NCBI RefSeq assembly: GCF_030551755.1
Contig: NZ_JAUPEC010000003.1
Location: forward strand, 62,001-126,000
Direction: 5' to 3'
Source of the DNA: Pseudocolwellia sp. AS88
Lineage (GTDB): Bacteria > Pseudomonadota > Gammaproteobacteria > Enterobacterales > Alteromonadaceae
DNA length: 64,000 nucleotides
The notes below the pieces were generated by a model. That model ran no database searches. It saw nothing but the letters and a program-made list of their open reading frames with translations, and was not told where the DNA came from. Shown piece by piece: positions 36,112 to 44,685 of the stretch. Position 1 is the first letter of the stretch. Each line of letters starts with the position of its first letter. The position numbers were made by a program, and so were the translations under genes.

Positions 36112-37017
36112 ATGAAAATCGCTATTTTATCAAGAAACCCAAACTTGTACTCAACTCGCCGCTTGAAAGAAGCAGGTGAAGCATTAGGACATGAAGTTGA
36201 TGTTATCGACACATTGCATTGCTACATGGATATTACAAGTAGTCGCTCTACTGTGCGTTACCACGGTAAAGAATTACCTCAATACGATGCGATTATTCCA
36301 CGTATTGGTGCGTCTGTAACTTTTTATGGTACAGCCGTAGCTAGACAATTTGAAATGATGGGCACGTTTAACATCAACGAATCTGTTGCAATTAGCCGTT
36401 CTCGCGATAAGTTACGTTCTTTACAATTATTGTCTCGTAAAGGCATTGGCTTACCAAGAACAGGTTTTGCAAGTAAGCCTGATAACATCAAAGATTTAAT
36501 TAAAAATGTGGGCGGCGCTCCTGTTGTTATTAAATTATTAGAAGGTACTCAAGGTATTGGTGTTGTACTTGCTGACACGGCTAAAACAGCTGAAGCTATT
36601 ATTGAAGCATTTATGGGCTTAAAAGCGAACATCTTGGTACAAGAGTTTGTTAAAGAAGCGGGCGGTGCTGATATTCGTTGTTTGGTTGTTGGTGGTAAAG
36701 TTGTTGCGGCGATGAAGCGTCAAGGGGCTGAAGGTGAGTTCCGTTCTAACTTACATCGTGGTGGTTCTGCTGAAGTTGTTAAATTAACTAAAGAAGAACG
36801 CGAAACAGCGGTTAATGCAGCAAAAGTCATGGGATTAAATTTATGTGGTGTAGATTTACTTCGCTCACAAAATGGTCCAATGGTGATGGAAGTTAACTCT
36901 TCACCAGGCTTAGAAGGTATTGAAAAAGCAACAGGTAAAGATGTTGCTGCAATTGTTATTGAATTTTTAGTAAAAAATGCAAAGCCAAACAGCAATAAGA
37001 CTGTTGGTACAGGCTAA
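36112..37017 (+). CDS. rimK: ribosomal protein S6--L-glutamate ligase
   Basis: ATP-grasp enzyme that adds glutamates to the C-terminus of S6. The 301-residue sequence matches E. coli RimK throughout ([71 protein letters not shown]). The last is the ATP/Mg2+ site. Head of a three-gene unit with a peptidase-like and a retropepsin-like gene. Confidence 0.97.
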   Translation: MKIAILSRNPNLYSTRRLKEAGEALGHEVDVIDTLHCYMDITSSRSTVRYHGKELPQYDAIIPRIGASVTFYGTAVARQFEMMGTFNINESVAISRSRDKLRSLQLLSRKGIGLPRTGFASKPDNIKDLIKNVGGAPVVIKLLEGTQGIGVVLADTAKTAEAIIEAFMGLKANILVQEFVKEAGGADIRCLVVGGKVVAAMKRQGAEGEFRSNLHRGGSAEVVKLTKEERETAVNAAKVMGLNLCGVDLLRSQNGPMVMEVNSSPGLEGIEKATGKDVAAIVIEFLVKNAKPNSNKTVGTG

Positions 37018-37043
37018 TTTAGGAAACATTTTCAGGAAATACT

Positions 37044-38075
37044 ATGGATAAATTACGTATAGGCGATTTTGAAATTTCACCCGGTGAGCAACGCAAAATA
37101 GACTTGCCCGTGGCTAAGTTATATACCGATGCTAGCGTTTCATTACCGGTGCATATTATTCGCGCTAAAAAACCTGGCCCTACTATTTTTATTAGTGCGG
37201 CTGTACATGGTGATGAGTTGAATGGTATTGAAATTATTCGACGTTTAATTAACCAGAAGAAGTTTAAAATTACTAAAGGTACAGTGATTGCTGTGCCTAT
37301 GGTTAATGTTTATGGTGTGGTAAATCAAAGCAGATATATGCCTGATCGTCGCGATCTTAATCGTTGCTTTCCTGGCTCAGCTAAAGGTTCATTAGCAGGC
37401 CGAGTTGCACACATTTTTTTGAACGAAATTGTGAAGCACTGTGATTATGGTATTGATTTACATACCGGAGCTATTCATCGTTCTAACTTACCGCAAATAA
37501 GAGCGGATATGTCAGACGAAGAAACAAAAGAATTAGCAGAAGTGTTTGGTGTGCCTGTTATATTAAATTCAAATTTAGTGGATGGCTCATTAAGAGAGTC
37601 AGCTGTTAAAAATGAAACTAGAATTTTGTTATATGAAGCTGGCGAAGCATTACGTTTTGATGAGTTTTCTATTCGTGCAGGTATGAAAGGTGTTCTAAAT
37701 GTTTTACAACATTTAGGTATGACTCGAAAAGCTGTTGCAACTAAAAAGAAAAAGATAGCTCCATTTATTGCCAATGGTAGTCAATGGGCTCGTGCTAATG
37801 CGAGTGGTATAGTAAATAACAAAGTAAACTTGGGTGATCAAATTACTAAAGGCGAAGTATTAGCTGAAATTGGTAGCCCTTATGGTGAAGTGATTAATTC
37901 GGTAGTAGCGCCACGTTCAGGTATTTTAATTGGAAAACAAAACATTCCATTAGTACAAGAAGGTGAAGCCATGTTCCATATTGCGTACTTTAGCGAAAAT
38001 GATGAAGCAATAGCGGATCATATTGAAAACGTACATGAACAACTGATACCTGAAAATCACTACAGTAATATTTAG
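37044..38075 (+). CDS. succinylglutamate desuccinylase/aspartoacylase-type (M14) hydrolase
   Basis: A 343-residue M14-like zinc hydrolase. Metal ligands are in AAVHGDELNG (His and Glu of HxxE) and DLHTGA (residues about 142-147), with the DRRDLNRCFPG signature between them. A C-terminal beta domain (about 260-335) resembles the AstE/AspA hairpin region. These enzymes cleave acyl-amino acids; in Pseudomonas a neighbour of this type is called RimB and is linked to S6 modification. Placed 26 bases after rimK. Confidence 0.88.
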   Translation: MDKLRIGDFEISPGEQRKIDLPVAKLYTDASVSLPVHIIRAKKPGPTIFISAAVHGDELNGIEIIRRLINQKKFKITKGTVIAVPMVNVYGVVNQSRYMPDRRDLNRCFPGSAKGSLAGRVAHIFLNEIVKHCDYGIDLHTGAIHRSNLPQIRADMSDEETKELAEVFGVPVILNSNLVDGSLRESAVKNETRILLYEAGEALRFDEFSIRAGMKGVLNVLQHLGMTRKAVATKKKKIAPFIANGSQWARANASGIVNNKVNLGDQITKGEVLAEIGSPYGEVINSVVAPRSGILIGKQNIPLVQEGEAMFHIAYFSENDEAIADHIENVHEQLIPENHYSNI

Positions 38076-38089
38076 AAAGGTTAAAGTGT

Positions 38090-38518
38090 ATGAAAAACAA
38101 AGTAGTTATTGGTCGACTAGAATCGATTGGGTTGCCTGAGTTAGGTATAGATGCTTTACAAGTTAGAGTTGATACTGGCGCAAAGACTTCATCTTTACAT
38201 GTTGATAATATTAAAAAAACTTTAATTGACGGTGTACATAGTGTGACGTTCGATATCCACCCTGACTCACATAATGTTGATCGTATTGTTAGTTGTACTG
38301 CGCCGATAAGCGATATACGTAAGATTAAGTCTTCTAATGGTACGGCAGAGCAACGCTATGTTATTGAAACGCCAGTTACATTAGGTAGTGAGTCTTGGTC
38401 AATTGAAATAACTTTAACAGACCGTTCTGATATGAGTTATTTAATGTTGTTCGGGCGCGAAGCCATAGGTAAAAGATTTTTGGTTGATCCTTCAAAAGTG
38501 TTTGTTGGCTCTAAATAA
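38090..38518 (+). CDS. RimK-associated retropepsin-like (zinc protease family) protein
   Basis: A 142-residue single-domain protein of the ATP-dependent zinc protease / RimA family. VRVDTGAKTSSLHVDNI near residues 26-42 contains the DTGA aspartic-protease-like motif, and LFGREAIGKRF ends the fold. Family members are seen next to rimK; the protease activity is family-level only. It follows the M14-type gene by 14 bases, forming a rimK operon. Confidence 0.85.
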   Translation: MKNKVVIGRLESIGLPELGIDALQVRVDTGAKTSSLHVDNIKKTLIDGVHSVTFDIHPDSHNVDRIVSCTAPISDIRKIKSSNGTAEQRYVIETPVTLGSESWSIEITLTDRSDMSYLMLFGREAIGKRFLVDPSKVFVGSK

Positions 38519-38576
38519 ATTCTTTAAATTATAAAGCGTTCCTATCCATCTATTATATATTAGGTTTAAGAGTTAG

Positions 38577-38610
38577 GGCTGTTATTGAAAATTAACTACG
38601 AGTAACAGCC
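38577..38610. repeat. GGCTGTTA / TAACAGCC inverted repeat
   Basis: Eight-base arms (38577-38584 and 38603-38610) with an 18-base loop between the rimK unit and the next MscS gene. Without a T tract a terminator role is doubtful. Confidence 0.35.
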
Positions 38611-38679
38611 AGCTTACATTGTAAAAAATATAGATAACTAGGTACGCCTAATTTTAGATAAGTAACAAAGTGAGGTTTA

Positions 38680-39564
38680 ATGATAGATTTTAATTGGGAC
38701 ATTGCGAGTGTAAAAGCACTTTTAGCGTTAAAAGTGTTCACTGTTTCACAGCAACCTATCACCTTGGGCGGTTTGTTGATGATCCCTTTGTTTTTGATTG
38801 TTGGTTATATGCTAACAAGTTGGGGAATTAAATTAATTACCAAACGCTTAGTTAAGAATAAAACTGATCCAAATATCATTCATCTGTTACAGCGTATTTT
38901 ATACGTTATTGCTATTGCCATTTTAACCATAACCGCTCTGGATATGATTAATGTCCCTATTACCGCATTTGCCTTCTTATCTGGTGCTATAGCTATTGGC
39001 TTTGGTTTTGGTGCTCAGAATATTATTAATAACTTTATTAGCGGTTGGATTCTCATGTGGGAAAAGCCTATTCGAATAGGTGATTTTCTTGAAGTTGAGG
39101 ATTCAAAAGGAACCGTTGAACAAATTAATACGCGCTCCACCAGAATACGCAGAGTTGACGGTGTTCATTTGTTAATTCCAAACAGTAAGCTGCTTGAAAA
39201 CACGGTGGTTAACTGGACTTTGGTGGACAAATTGGTTCGAACTTCAGTTAAAGTAGGTGTTGCGTATGGTTCTCCAGCTAAGAAAGTGGCAGAGCTTATT
39301 GCCCAAGCTGCAGATGAAGAAGAAGCTATTCTAAAAGACCCAAAACCTTTAGTTACCTTTGAAGACTTTGGTGATAACTCATTAGTATTTGAAGTAACTT
39401 ATTGGATTCAATCAAGCGTTGAAGGTGGTTTACGTGTTACTCGAAGTAATATACGTTTCAGATTAGATGAGTTATTTGAAGAAAATAATATTGTTATTGC
39501 CTTCCCACAAAGAGATATACATCTTGATGGTGCGATTACTTTGATGAGAAACAAGTCTGAATAA
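38680..39564 (+). CDS. MscS-family mechanosensitive channel (MscK-type core)
   Basis: A 294-residue protein with two N-terminal helices, a third pore helix and the beta domain FAFLSGAIAIGFGFGAQNIINNFISGWIL, then RIGDFLEVEDSKGTVEQI. The AIAIGFGFGAQNIINNF pore stretch resembles the MscK/KefA channel core rather than the MscS gene at 34131. It is a single-gene unit with its own hairpin terminator. Confidence 0.9.
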   Translation: MIDFNWDIASVKALLALKVFTVSQQPITLGGLLMIPLFLIVGYMLTSWGIKLITKRLVKNKTDPNIIHLLQRILYVIAIAILTITALDMINVPITAFAFLSGAIAIGFGFGAQNIINNFISGWILMWEKPIRIGDFLEVEDSKGTVEQINTRSTRIRRVDGVHLLIPNSKLLENTVVNWTLVDKLVRTSVKVGVAYGSPAKKVAELIAQAADEEEAILKDPKPLVTFEDFGDNSLVFEVTYWIQSSVEGGLRVTRSNIRFRLDELFEENNIVIAFPQRDIHLDGAITLMRNKSE

Positions 39565-39571
39565 TCAAGTG

Positions 39572-39594
39572 TCCGACACCTTATAGGTGTCGGA
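39572..39594. terminator. bidirectional hairpin between convergent MscS genes
   Basis: TCCGACACCT, a three-base loop, AGGTGTCGGA: a perfect 10-bp stem between the convergent MscS genes. It lacks a long T tract on the plus strand. Confidence 0.6.
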
Positions 39595-39605
39595 TACCTT
39601 AGTTA

Positions 39606-40475
39606 TTATTTCTTTTCTAGCGAGCAGTAAACAGGCATGCTAGCTTTATGTTTGAACCATAATGTCATAAAGTCAGACGTTAGCTTTTGTTCAATTTCTA
39701 ATGCTTTATCTGTTGGACAAAACACAGTAAACAATACCTGCGTATTACCTATATCAGACGTTGCTACTTGTATGTGAGGATCTGGCCCCGCAATGTTAAT
39801 ACCTAGTCTGTTTTCTATGAGTTGGTTATAACGAATGGCTACATCTCTAAAGTCTTTACAGTAAGTATGGGCATTAGTATTTAATTCATCTAAAAATTCA
39901 TAAGGGTTAACACTGTCATCACGCACAATAGTAAAATGATGCATCGCATAGCGTTTTAAGAAGTTTAAATTCTTGATGATTGACGTTATTAATTGGCTAT
40001 TAGGTAAATACAGCGTTTTACCTGTGTACTGGTATTCGTCTTTATCAATTTCTAGTAGCGTGAGTTTAGCCCAATCGGTGGAGTGAACTTCGCCATAGTA
40101 ATTACCTACCTGTATCCAATCACCTACTCTAAAAGGTCGACTTGAAAGTATGTAGACAAAACCAATAAAGCATTGAATAAACTCTCTTGTTGCTAAAACA
40201 ATAGCCACAATAAAAGCAGCAATCGAAAACGCAAACTTCTGTATTTCTTCAGACCAAATATTGAAAATGGCAATAATCATTAATAAGGTAAATAGGTTAT
40301 TTACCATATTAATTTGTAATCTTTTATTTTGTTTAGACTTGGTTTTTATTAACTTAATGATGAAATATTTCACCAGAAAGAAAACAAAAATAAACGTGAC
40401 GGTAACGACAGTTTTATTGTTTGATAGTAGACCTGATATTTCTGTTGAATTGAACGTGTCGTATAACCAGTTCAT
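39606..40475 (-). CDS. MscS-family channel, divergent third paralogue
   Basis: A 289-residue protein with three N-terminal hydrophobic helices and an MscS beta domain (RPFRVGDWIQVGNYYGEVHSTDWAKL), then LYLPNSQLITSIIKN. The pore helix has the reduced pattern AAFIVAIVLATREFIQCFIG, without the Gly/Ala ladder of true MscS. The preceding minus-strand gene (MlaC-like) ends 28 bases upstream, so the two likely form one unit. Confidence 0.8.
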   Translation of the reverse strand: MNWLYDTFNSTEISGLLSNNKTVVTVTFIFVFFLVKYFIIKLIKTKSKQNKRLQINMVNNLFTLLMIIAIFNIWSEEIQKFAFSIAAFIVAIVLATREFIQCFIGFVYILSSRPFRVGDWIQVGNYYGEVHSTDWAKLTLLEIDKDEYQYTGKTLYLPNSQLITSIIKNLNFLKRYAMHHFTIVRDDSVNPYEFLDELNTNAHTYCKDFRDVAIRYNQLIENRLGINIAGPDPHIQVATSDIGNTQVLFTVFCPTDKALEIEQKLTSDFMTLWFKHKASMPVYCSLEKK

Positions 40476-40503
40476 AATAATTTCTTAATTCCTTCTCTTT
40501 ATT

Positions 40504-41142
40504 TTATGAAGCATTAATACTTCGAATATTTAATTCTTTTATGCGTTGCAGCGTGCCTTCTGCACCTAATTTATTGAAGCTTGAGTTTATCTCTGCTTGT
40601 TTACTGTCAAGTAAGCTGATCCCTTCAACAACAATATCAAAAAACTGCCAAACATCTTCATTTGACTTTAATAGTTTAACAACGGCTTTATTTGTTGCTG
40701 ATTCACCAACTATTGTGACATTAACCATGGCAATTTTTCCACTTTTTGACAAGCTTCCTTGGCCAATTGTTATCTTTTCATTGTCATATTTACTTAACAT
40801 ATTGCTGTAAGTATTAATTAACTGCTTTGATAATTCAGTACTGAATTCTTCACGAAGTTCTTCTGGCACTTTTTGTAAGTTTTTACTTAATACCTTACTA
40901 CTAAAAAATTTAATATTTACTTCAGGTAGAAGAGATTTATTTAACTCGTCTCTAATATTACTTTTAGTAAATTGGTTTGTGGTTTTCAAATTTGTTAGAG
41001 AAGACTCTATCTGTTCAAATACTTGTTTAACCTTACTTTCTGCATCATCTGCTGAAGCCATAGCCATATTCGCTATGAGTAAACTTAATGCAATAAACAG
41101 AATAACAAAGATGTCGACATTCTTTTTCGATGACTTTTTCAT
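40504..41142 (-). CDS. MlaC-like (Tgt2/MlaC family) periplasmic lipid-binding protein
   Basis: A 212-residue protein with an N-terminal signal (about 10-31, ending MAMASA) and an MlaC/Ttg2D domain. LLPEVNIKFFSSKVLSKN and PEELREEFSTELSKQLINTYSNMLSKY match the PhospholipidTransport family core, and GISLLDSKQAEINSSF ends it. MlaC ferries phospholipids between membranes, but no mlaA/B/D/E/F genes are near, so this is an orphan copy tied to an MscS gene. Confidence 0.78.
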   Translation of the reverse strand: MKKSSKKNVDIFVILFIALSLLIANMAMASADDAESKVKQVFEQIESSLTNLKTTNQFTKSNIRDELNKSLLPEVNIKFFSSKVLSKNLQKVPEELREEFSTELSKQLINTYSNMLSKYDNEKITIGQGSLSKSGKIAMVNVTIVGESATNKAVVKLLKSNEDVWQFFDIVVEGISLLDSKQAEINSSFNKLGAEGTLQRIKELNIRSINAS

Positions 41143-41565
41143 TTTACTTCATTCAATAGTGTATAAAACTGAGGTGATTGTATGCTTAGTATGGAAACAA
41201 GCAAGCGTAATAAATTTCTTAGTGCCATCAAAAAAAATGATTAAACCTTAATTGTTACAAATGCTTAAAAATTATATTTATACAAGGCTGCATAGTTAAG
41301 GTTAGGATATGTGATCACGCGCGCGATGTAGACAGAATAATCGTAACTTAATGTGAATAATGGTTAGGTGTGTACCTTAGCTTTTATATTTTTAAGCTTC
41401 TAATAAAGCGATTAAACTTTTAGAAGCAATAATCCTTCTTATGGTATTGTGTGCGTGTTTAGTGGTTAAAGGTGAATATTGCCCCTTAAAATTAAGCAAA
41501 GTTAGCTAAATGGCTTTTAAAACATCTTGCTAGTCATTCTCTGAAATACAGAACAAGGTCGTTAA
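41143..41565. other. intergenic region upstream of ybdG, no gene seen
   Basis: Contains an 8-bp GCTTCTAA / TTAGAAGC inverted repeat (41396-41427) and presumably divergent promoters. I can support no coding frame or RNA gene here. Confidence 0.4.
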
Positions 41566-42816
41566 ATGATTGAAATAATAAATAATTGGTTAATTGAACA
41601 AAATGTAGGTGCTGCATACCTTCCTTACGCGAGATCTTGGGTTGGCGCCGCACTCATCTTTATTTTATGTGGTATCAGTTATTATATTTCTAAGCATCAG
41701 TTGCTTGTGATGATTCAAAAAATTGTTTCACATTCGAGAAATACTTGGGACGATTTATTACTTGAGCATAAGGTTTTTAATCGTATTGCTTTATTAACAC
41801 CTTTCTTATTCTTATGGTTTTTAACACCACATCTCGTAGAAGCTGAGAGTGTACTTGGACATTTCTTTTTAACTTTCGCCAAAATTGCTATTAGTTTTCA
41901 AGTCGCCCGAAGTATAGGTGCGTTATTAAACGTTATTAAAAGCTCTTATAAACGTACTGCGACAGAAAAATACTTACCTCTAAACTCTTCAATTCAAGTG
42001 ATCAAACTGATTGTTTATATTGTGGCTTCAATTCTATCTATCTCTTATGTTTTAGGGAAATCTCCGTTTTATTTATTAAGTGGTTTAGGTGCATTAACCG
42101 CTGTGCTCTTGTTGGTTTTTCAAGATACGATCAAAGGTTTAGTTGCTAGCATTCAGATTTCTGCCAACAAGATGGTAGCACCTGGCGATTGGATTGAATT
42201 ACCTACTTACGGTGCAGATGGCGACGTTTTAGAAATAGGTTTAAATACCGTAAAAGTTAAGAACTTTGATAATACCATCACTACTGTTCCTACGTATGCG
42301 TTGATCAGTGGTTCGTTTAGGAACTGGCGTGGCATGATGCAGTCAGGCGGTCGACGAATTAAACGTTCTATCATTATTGATATTACTAGCGTTAAGTTTT
42401 ACCAAAAAGATGAAATAGATGATTTATCGAAAATTAAGTTACTAACTCAATACTTAGTAGATAAAACGGCTGAAATTAATCAAGATCGTAATGCCTTGGG
42501 TTTAGCGCCTGACGATTTAAGAAATAGTCGACAATTAACCAATATTGGTACGTTTAGAGCTTATATTGCCGCCTACTTAGCTCAACATCCTAAAGTGCAT
42601 TCAGAAATGACTTGCATGGTAAGACAGCTAGCTTCTACCGATTCAGGTATTCCGTTAGAGTTATACTGTTTTAGTAATGATCAGAATTGGGTAAATTATG
42701 AAGGTATTCAAGCTGATATATTTGACCATATATTCGCGATGGCCCCATTATTTGGTATACGTATTTTCCAACATCCAACAGGAAATGATTGGCGTAACCT
42801 AAATGCTAAAGATTAA
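41566..42816 (+). CDS. ybdG: YbdG-type (MscM) mechanosensitive channel
   Basis: A 416-residue protein closely matching E. coli YbdG. After five or so helices come LISGLGALTAVLLLVFQD-like, GLVASIQISANKMVAPGDWIELP, YGADGDVLEIGLNTVKVKNFDN, RRIKRSIIIDITS and FRAYIAAYL, then PTGNDWRNL at the C-terminus. In E. coli YbdG contributes miniconductance channel activity and hyperosmotic sensing. It is the fourth MscS-family gene in this 9 kb stretch and a monocistronic unit. Confidence 0.93.
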   Translation: MIEIINNWLIEQNVGAAYLPYARSWVGAALIFILCGISYYISKHQLLVMIQKIVSHSRNTWDDLLLEHKVFNRIALLTPFLFLWFLTPHLVEAESVLGHFFLTFAKIAISFQVARSIGALLNVIKSSYKRTATEKYLPLNSSIQVIKLIVYIVASILSISYVLGKSPFYLLSGLGALTAVLLLVFQDTIKGLVASIQISANKMVAPGDWIELPTYGADGDVLEIGLNTVKVKNFDNTITTVPTYALISGSFRNWRGMMQSGGRRIKRSIIIDITSVKFYQKDEIDDLSKIKLLTQYLVDKTAEINQDRNALGLAPDDLRNSRQLTNIGTFRAYIAAYLAQHPKVHSEMTCMVRQLASTDSGIPLELYCFSNDQNWVNYEGIQADIFDHIFAMAPLFGIRIFQHPTGNDWRNLNAKD

Positions 42817-42968
42817 TGTGTAAGGCTAACAGTTACTTATTTCATCAATATACAGATTAAATAAGTAACCTCAGCTCGGCTTAATATACCTTTCTATAGT
42901 GACTGTTTTTATTAACTTCTTCGTAAAATAAAGCTATCAAATCATAGATGAATATTGTGTTATCAATT

Positions 42969-43826
42969 TTAACGCTGGCGTATAAGACCTTCTTGCATTG
43001 TTGATGCAATCAACTCACCTTTTTGATTAAATATTTGACCTTTCACTAAACCTCTACCACCACAAGCACTTGGGCTATCAGTAGAATATAATAACCACTC
43101 GTCAACTCGAAATGGGCGATGGAACCACATCGCATGGTCAATTGATGCCATTTGGAAGTTTGGTGTCCAATAACTTGCACCATGCGGCATTAAAGACGTT
43201 GTTAAAAATTGAAAATCAGAACAATAAGCTAGCATGCACGAATGTATATGTGGATCATCAGGCAAAGATCCATTCGCTTTTATCCACATTTGATGAAGTG
43301 CTGGCGACTTTTCTGGGTGCACCCAATTATATTTTTGAACAGGTCTAAGCTCTACAGGTCTTTCAGCAAGAAACTTTCCTCTAACACTTTGAGGAATATA
43401 TTCTTGATGATCAAAAATAAAGTCATTATATGATGGTAGATTATCTGGAGCGGGCACATCAGGCATGATGTCTTGATGTTCAAATCCTGATTCAACTGCT
43501 TGAAAAGACGCAGTCATATAAAATATGGCTTTACCGTTTTGAATGGCTTTTATACGTCGAGTATTAAAGCTTTTTCCATCTCTTAAGTTTTCCACTTCAT
43601 AAACAACAGGCTTATTGGAATCACCAGGTCGTAAAAAATATGAATGTAAGGAGTGAATATGGCGATCAGGTTCAACTGTTTCAATGGCGGCTGATACAGC
43701 TTGCCCCATAACTTGCCCACCAAATAAGGCTTTAAACCCTATATCTTGTGATTGCCCTCTATAAATACCATCTTCAATTTTTTCTAACTGTAATAGGGAA
43801 ACTAATTCCGTCAGCACTTGACCCAT
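42969..43826 (-). CDS. tesB: acyl-CoA thioesterase II
   Basis: A 285-residue double hot-dog thioesterase hydrolysing medium- and long-chain acyl-CoA. FGGQVMGQAVSAAIETV, LHSYFLRPGDSNKP, and ASIDHAMWFHRPFR, including the catalytic Asp region, match TesB. The C-terminal ASTMQEGLIR contains the conserved Gln. It is convergent with ybdG. Confidence 0.95.
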   Translation of the reverse strand: MGQVLTELVSLLQLEKIEDGIYRGQSQDIGFKALFGGQVMGQAVSAAIETVEPDRHIHSLHSYFLRPGDSNKPVVYEVENLRDGKSFNTRRIKAIQNGKAIFYMTASFQAVESGFEHQDIMPDVPAPDNLPSYNDFIFDHQEYIPQSVRGKFLAERPVELRPVQKYNWVHPEKSPALHQMWIKANGSLPDDPHIHSCMLAYCSDFQFLTTSLMPHGASYWTPNFQMASIDHAMWFHRPFRVDEWLLYSTDSPSACGGRGLVKGQIFNQKGELIASTMQEGLIRQR

Positions 43827-44059
43827 AAATAAAAATCCGTAGACAAATAATAAGGTAATTATAACGAGTGTATTTAGAATTTATATGTAATTTTTTGCTT
43901 TACGTTTAGCTAGTTTATGAGTGATTGTTAATCACTTGTTAAATATAGGTAAAGTAGTTGTTAGTCTAAAATTTAAACAGTTGCATATATAATTAATGTC
44001 GCGTAGGTTACGAATATAAATAAACTTTTCGTGTTTTTATCGTATTAAAGAGGTTAGTT

Positions 44060-44311
44060 ATGCAAGCGATTATGGAAAGGGAGGCGTTATTAGAAAGGAG
44101 AGTAAGCGTAGAAGATCAATCAAGCCTATGGGATAAATTATCTCTTGCGCAAAAATTTGCGGCAAGTAGCTTAACTCAATTTGGATATGATCTTGCTTAC
44201 ATAAGAGAGCAACAAGATGGTAATACAGCCGTTTTATTGTGTGATGATAATGCTGCTACCATTACATCAGATGGCGAAATAAATACATCTCCTTCTATTC
44301 ATTTACGATAA
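44060..44311 (+). CDS. small hypothetical cytoplasmic protein
   Basis: An 83-residue acidic-amphipathic protein (KLSLAQKFAASSLTQFGYDLAYIRE, then a short beta-rich tail ending EINTSPSIHLR). There is no signal or membrane helix. I recall similar small proteins in related marine genera but no named function. A good AGAGG ribosome site precedes the ATG, and a strong terminator follows. Confidence 0.6.
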   Translation: MQAIMEREALLERRVSVEDQSSLWDKLSLAQKFAASSLTQFGYDLAYIREQQDGNTAVLLCDDNAATITSDGEINTSPSIHLR

Positions 44312-44330
44312 GTTTGTAAACCAAATTCGT

Positions 44331-44366
44331 AAAACGAGTTACTTGAAAAAGTAACTCGTTTTTTTT
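44331..44366 (+). terminator. Rho-independent terminator
   Basis: AAAACGAGTTACTT, a GAAA loop, AAGTAACTCGTTTT and a T run, 20 bases after the small gene ending at 44311. Stem is perfect. Confidence 0.85.
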
Positions 44367-44441
44367 CGTTTAAAATTTGTCATTACAATGTATTATAAGT
44401 TCGTATTAGATCTAAATAATGCCTGTTACATTAATAGATTA

Positions 44442-44503
44442 ACCTGATGCGCATAAAAGAAAGTTGTTAAATACTCAATTTATTTAATAACTTGAGATCA
44501 GGT
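44442..44503. repeat. long hairpin upstream of the diguanylate cyclase gene
   Basis: An outer pair ACCTGAT / ATCAGGT (44442-44448, 44497-44503) encloses AAGTTGTTAAATA / TATTTAATAACTT (44461-44473, 44481-44493; 12 of 13, the odd pair being G-T). The unpaired left bulge is 12 bases, the right 3. It is 180 bases before the GGDEF start codon. The gap (44367-44685) holds no gene; this fold may be a leader or a small RNA. Confidence 0.5.
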
Positions 44504-44685
44504 AACTCGTTGTGAAGCAAAGAAGCACAGTTTTATGTGACGTAGCTATGAGTTAAAGAGAAATTATTATACGGTTCTGCAGTTGTATAAGTAAAACTTA
44601 TCAATTTAAATCAATACTTTCTCTCTTTATACACCAAAAATATATTTTAAATGTTGTTATTTTATAAGTAATAAAAAGGTGTGGT

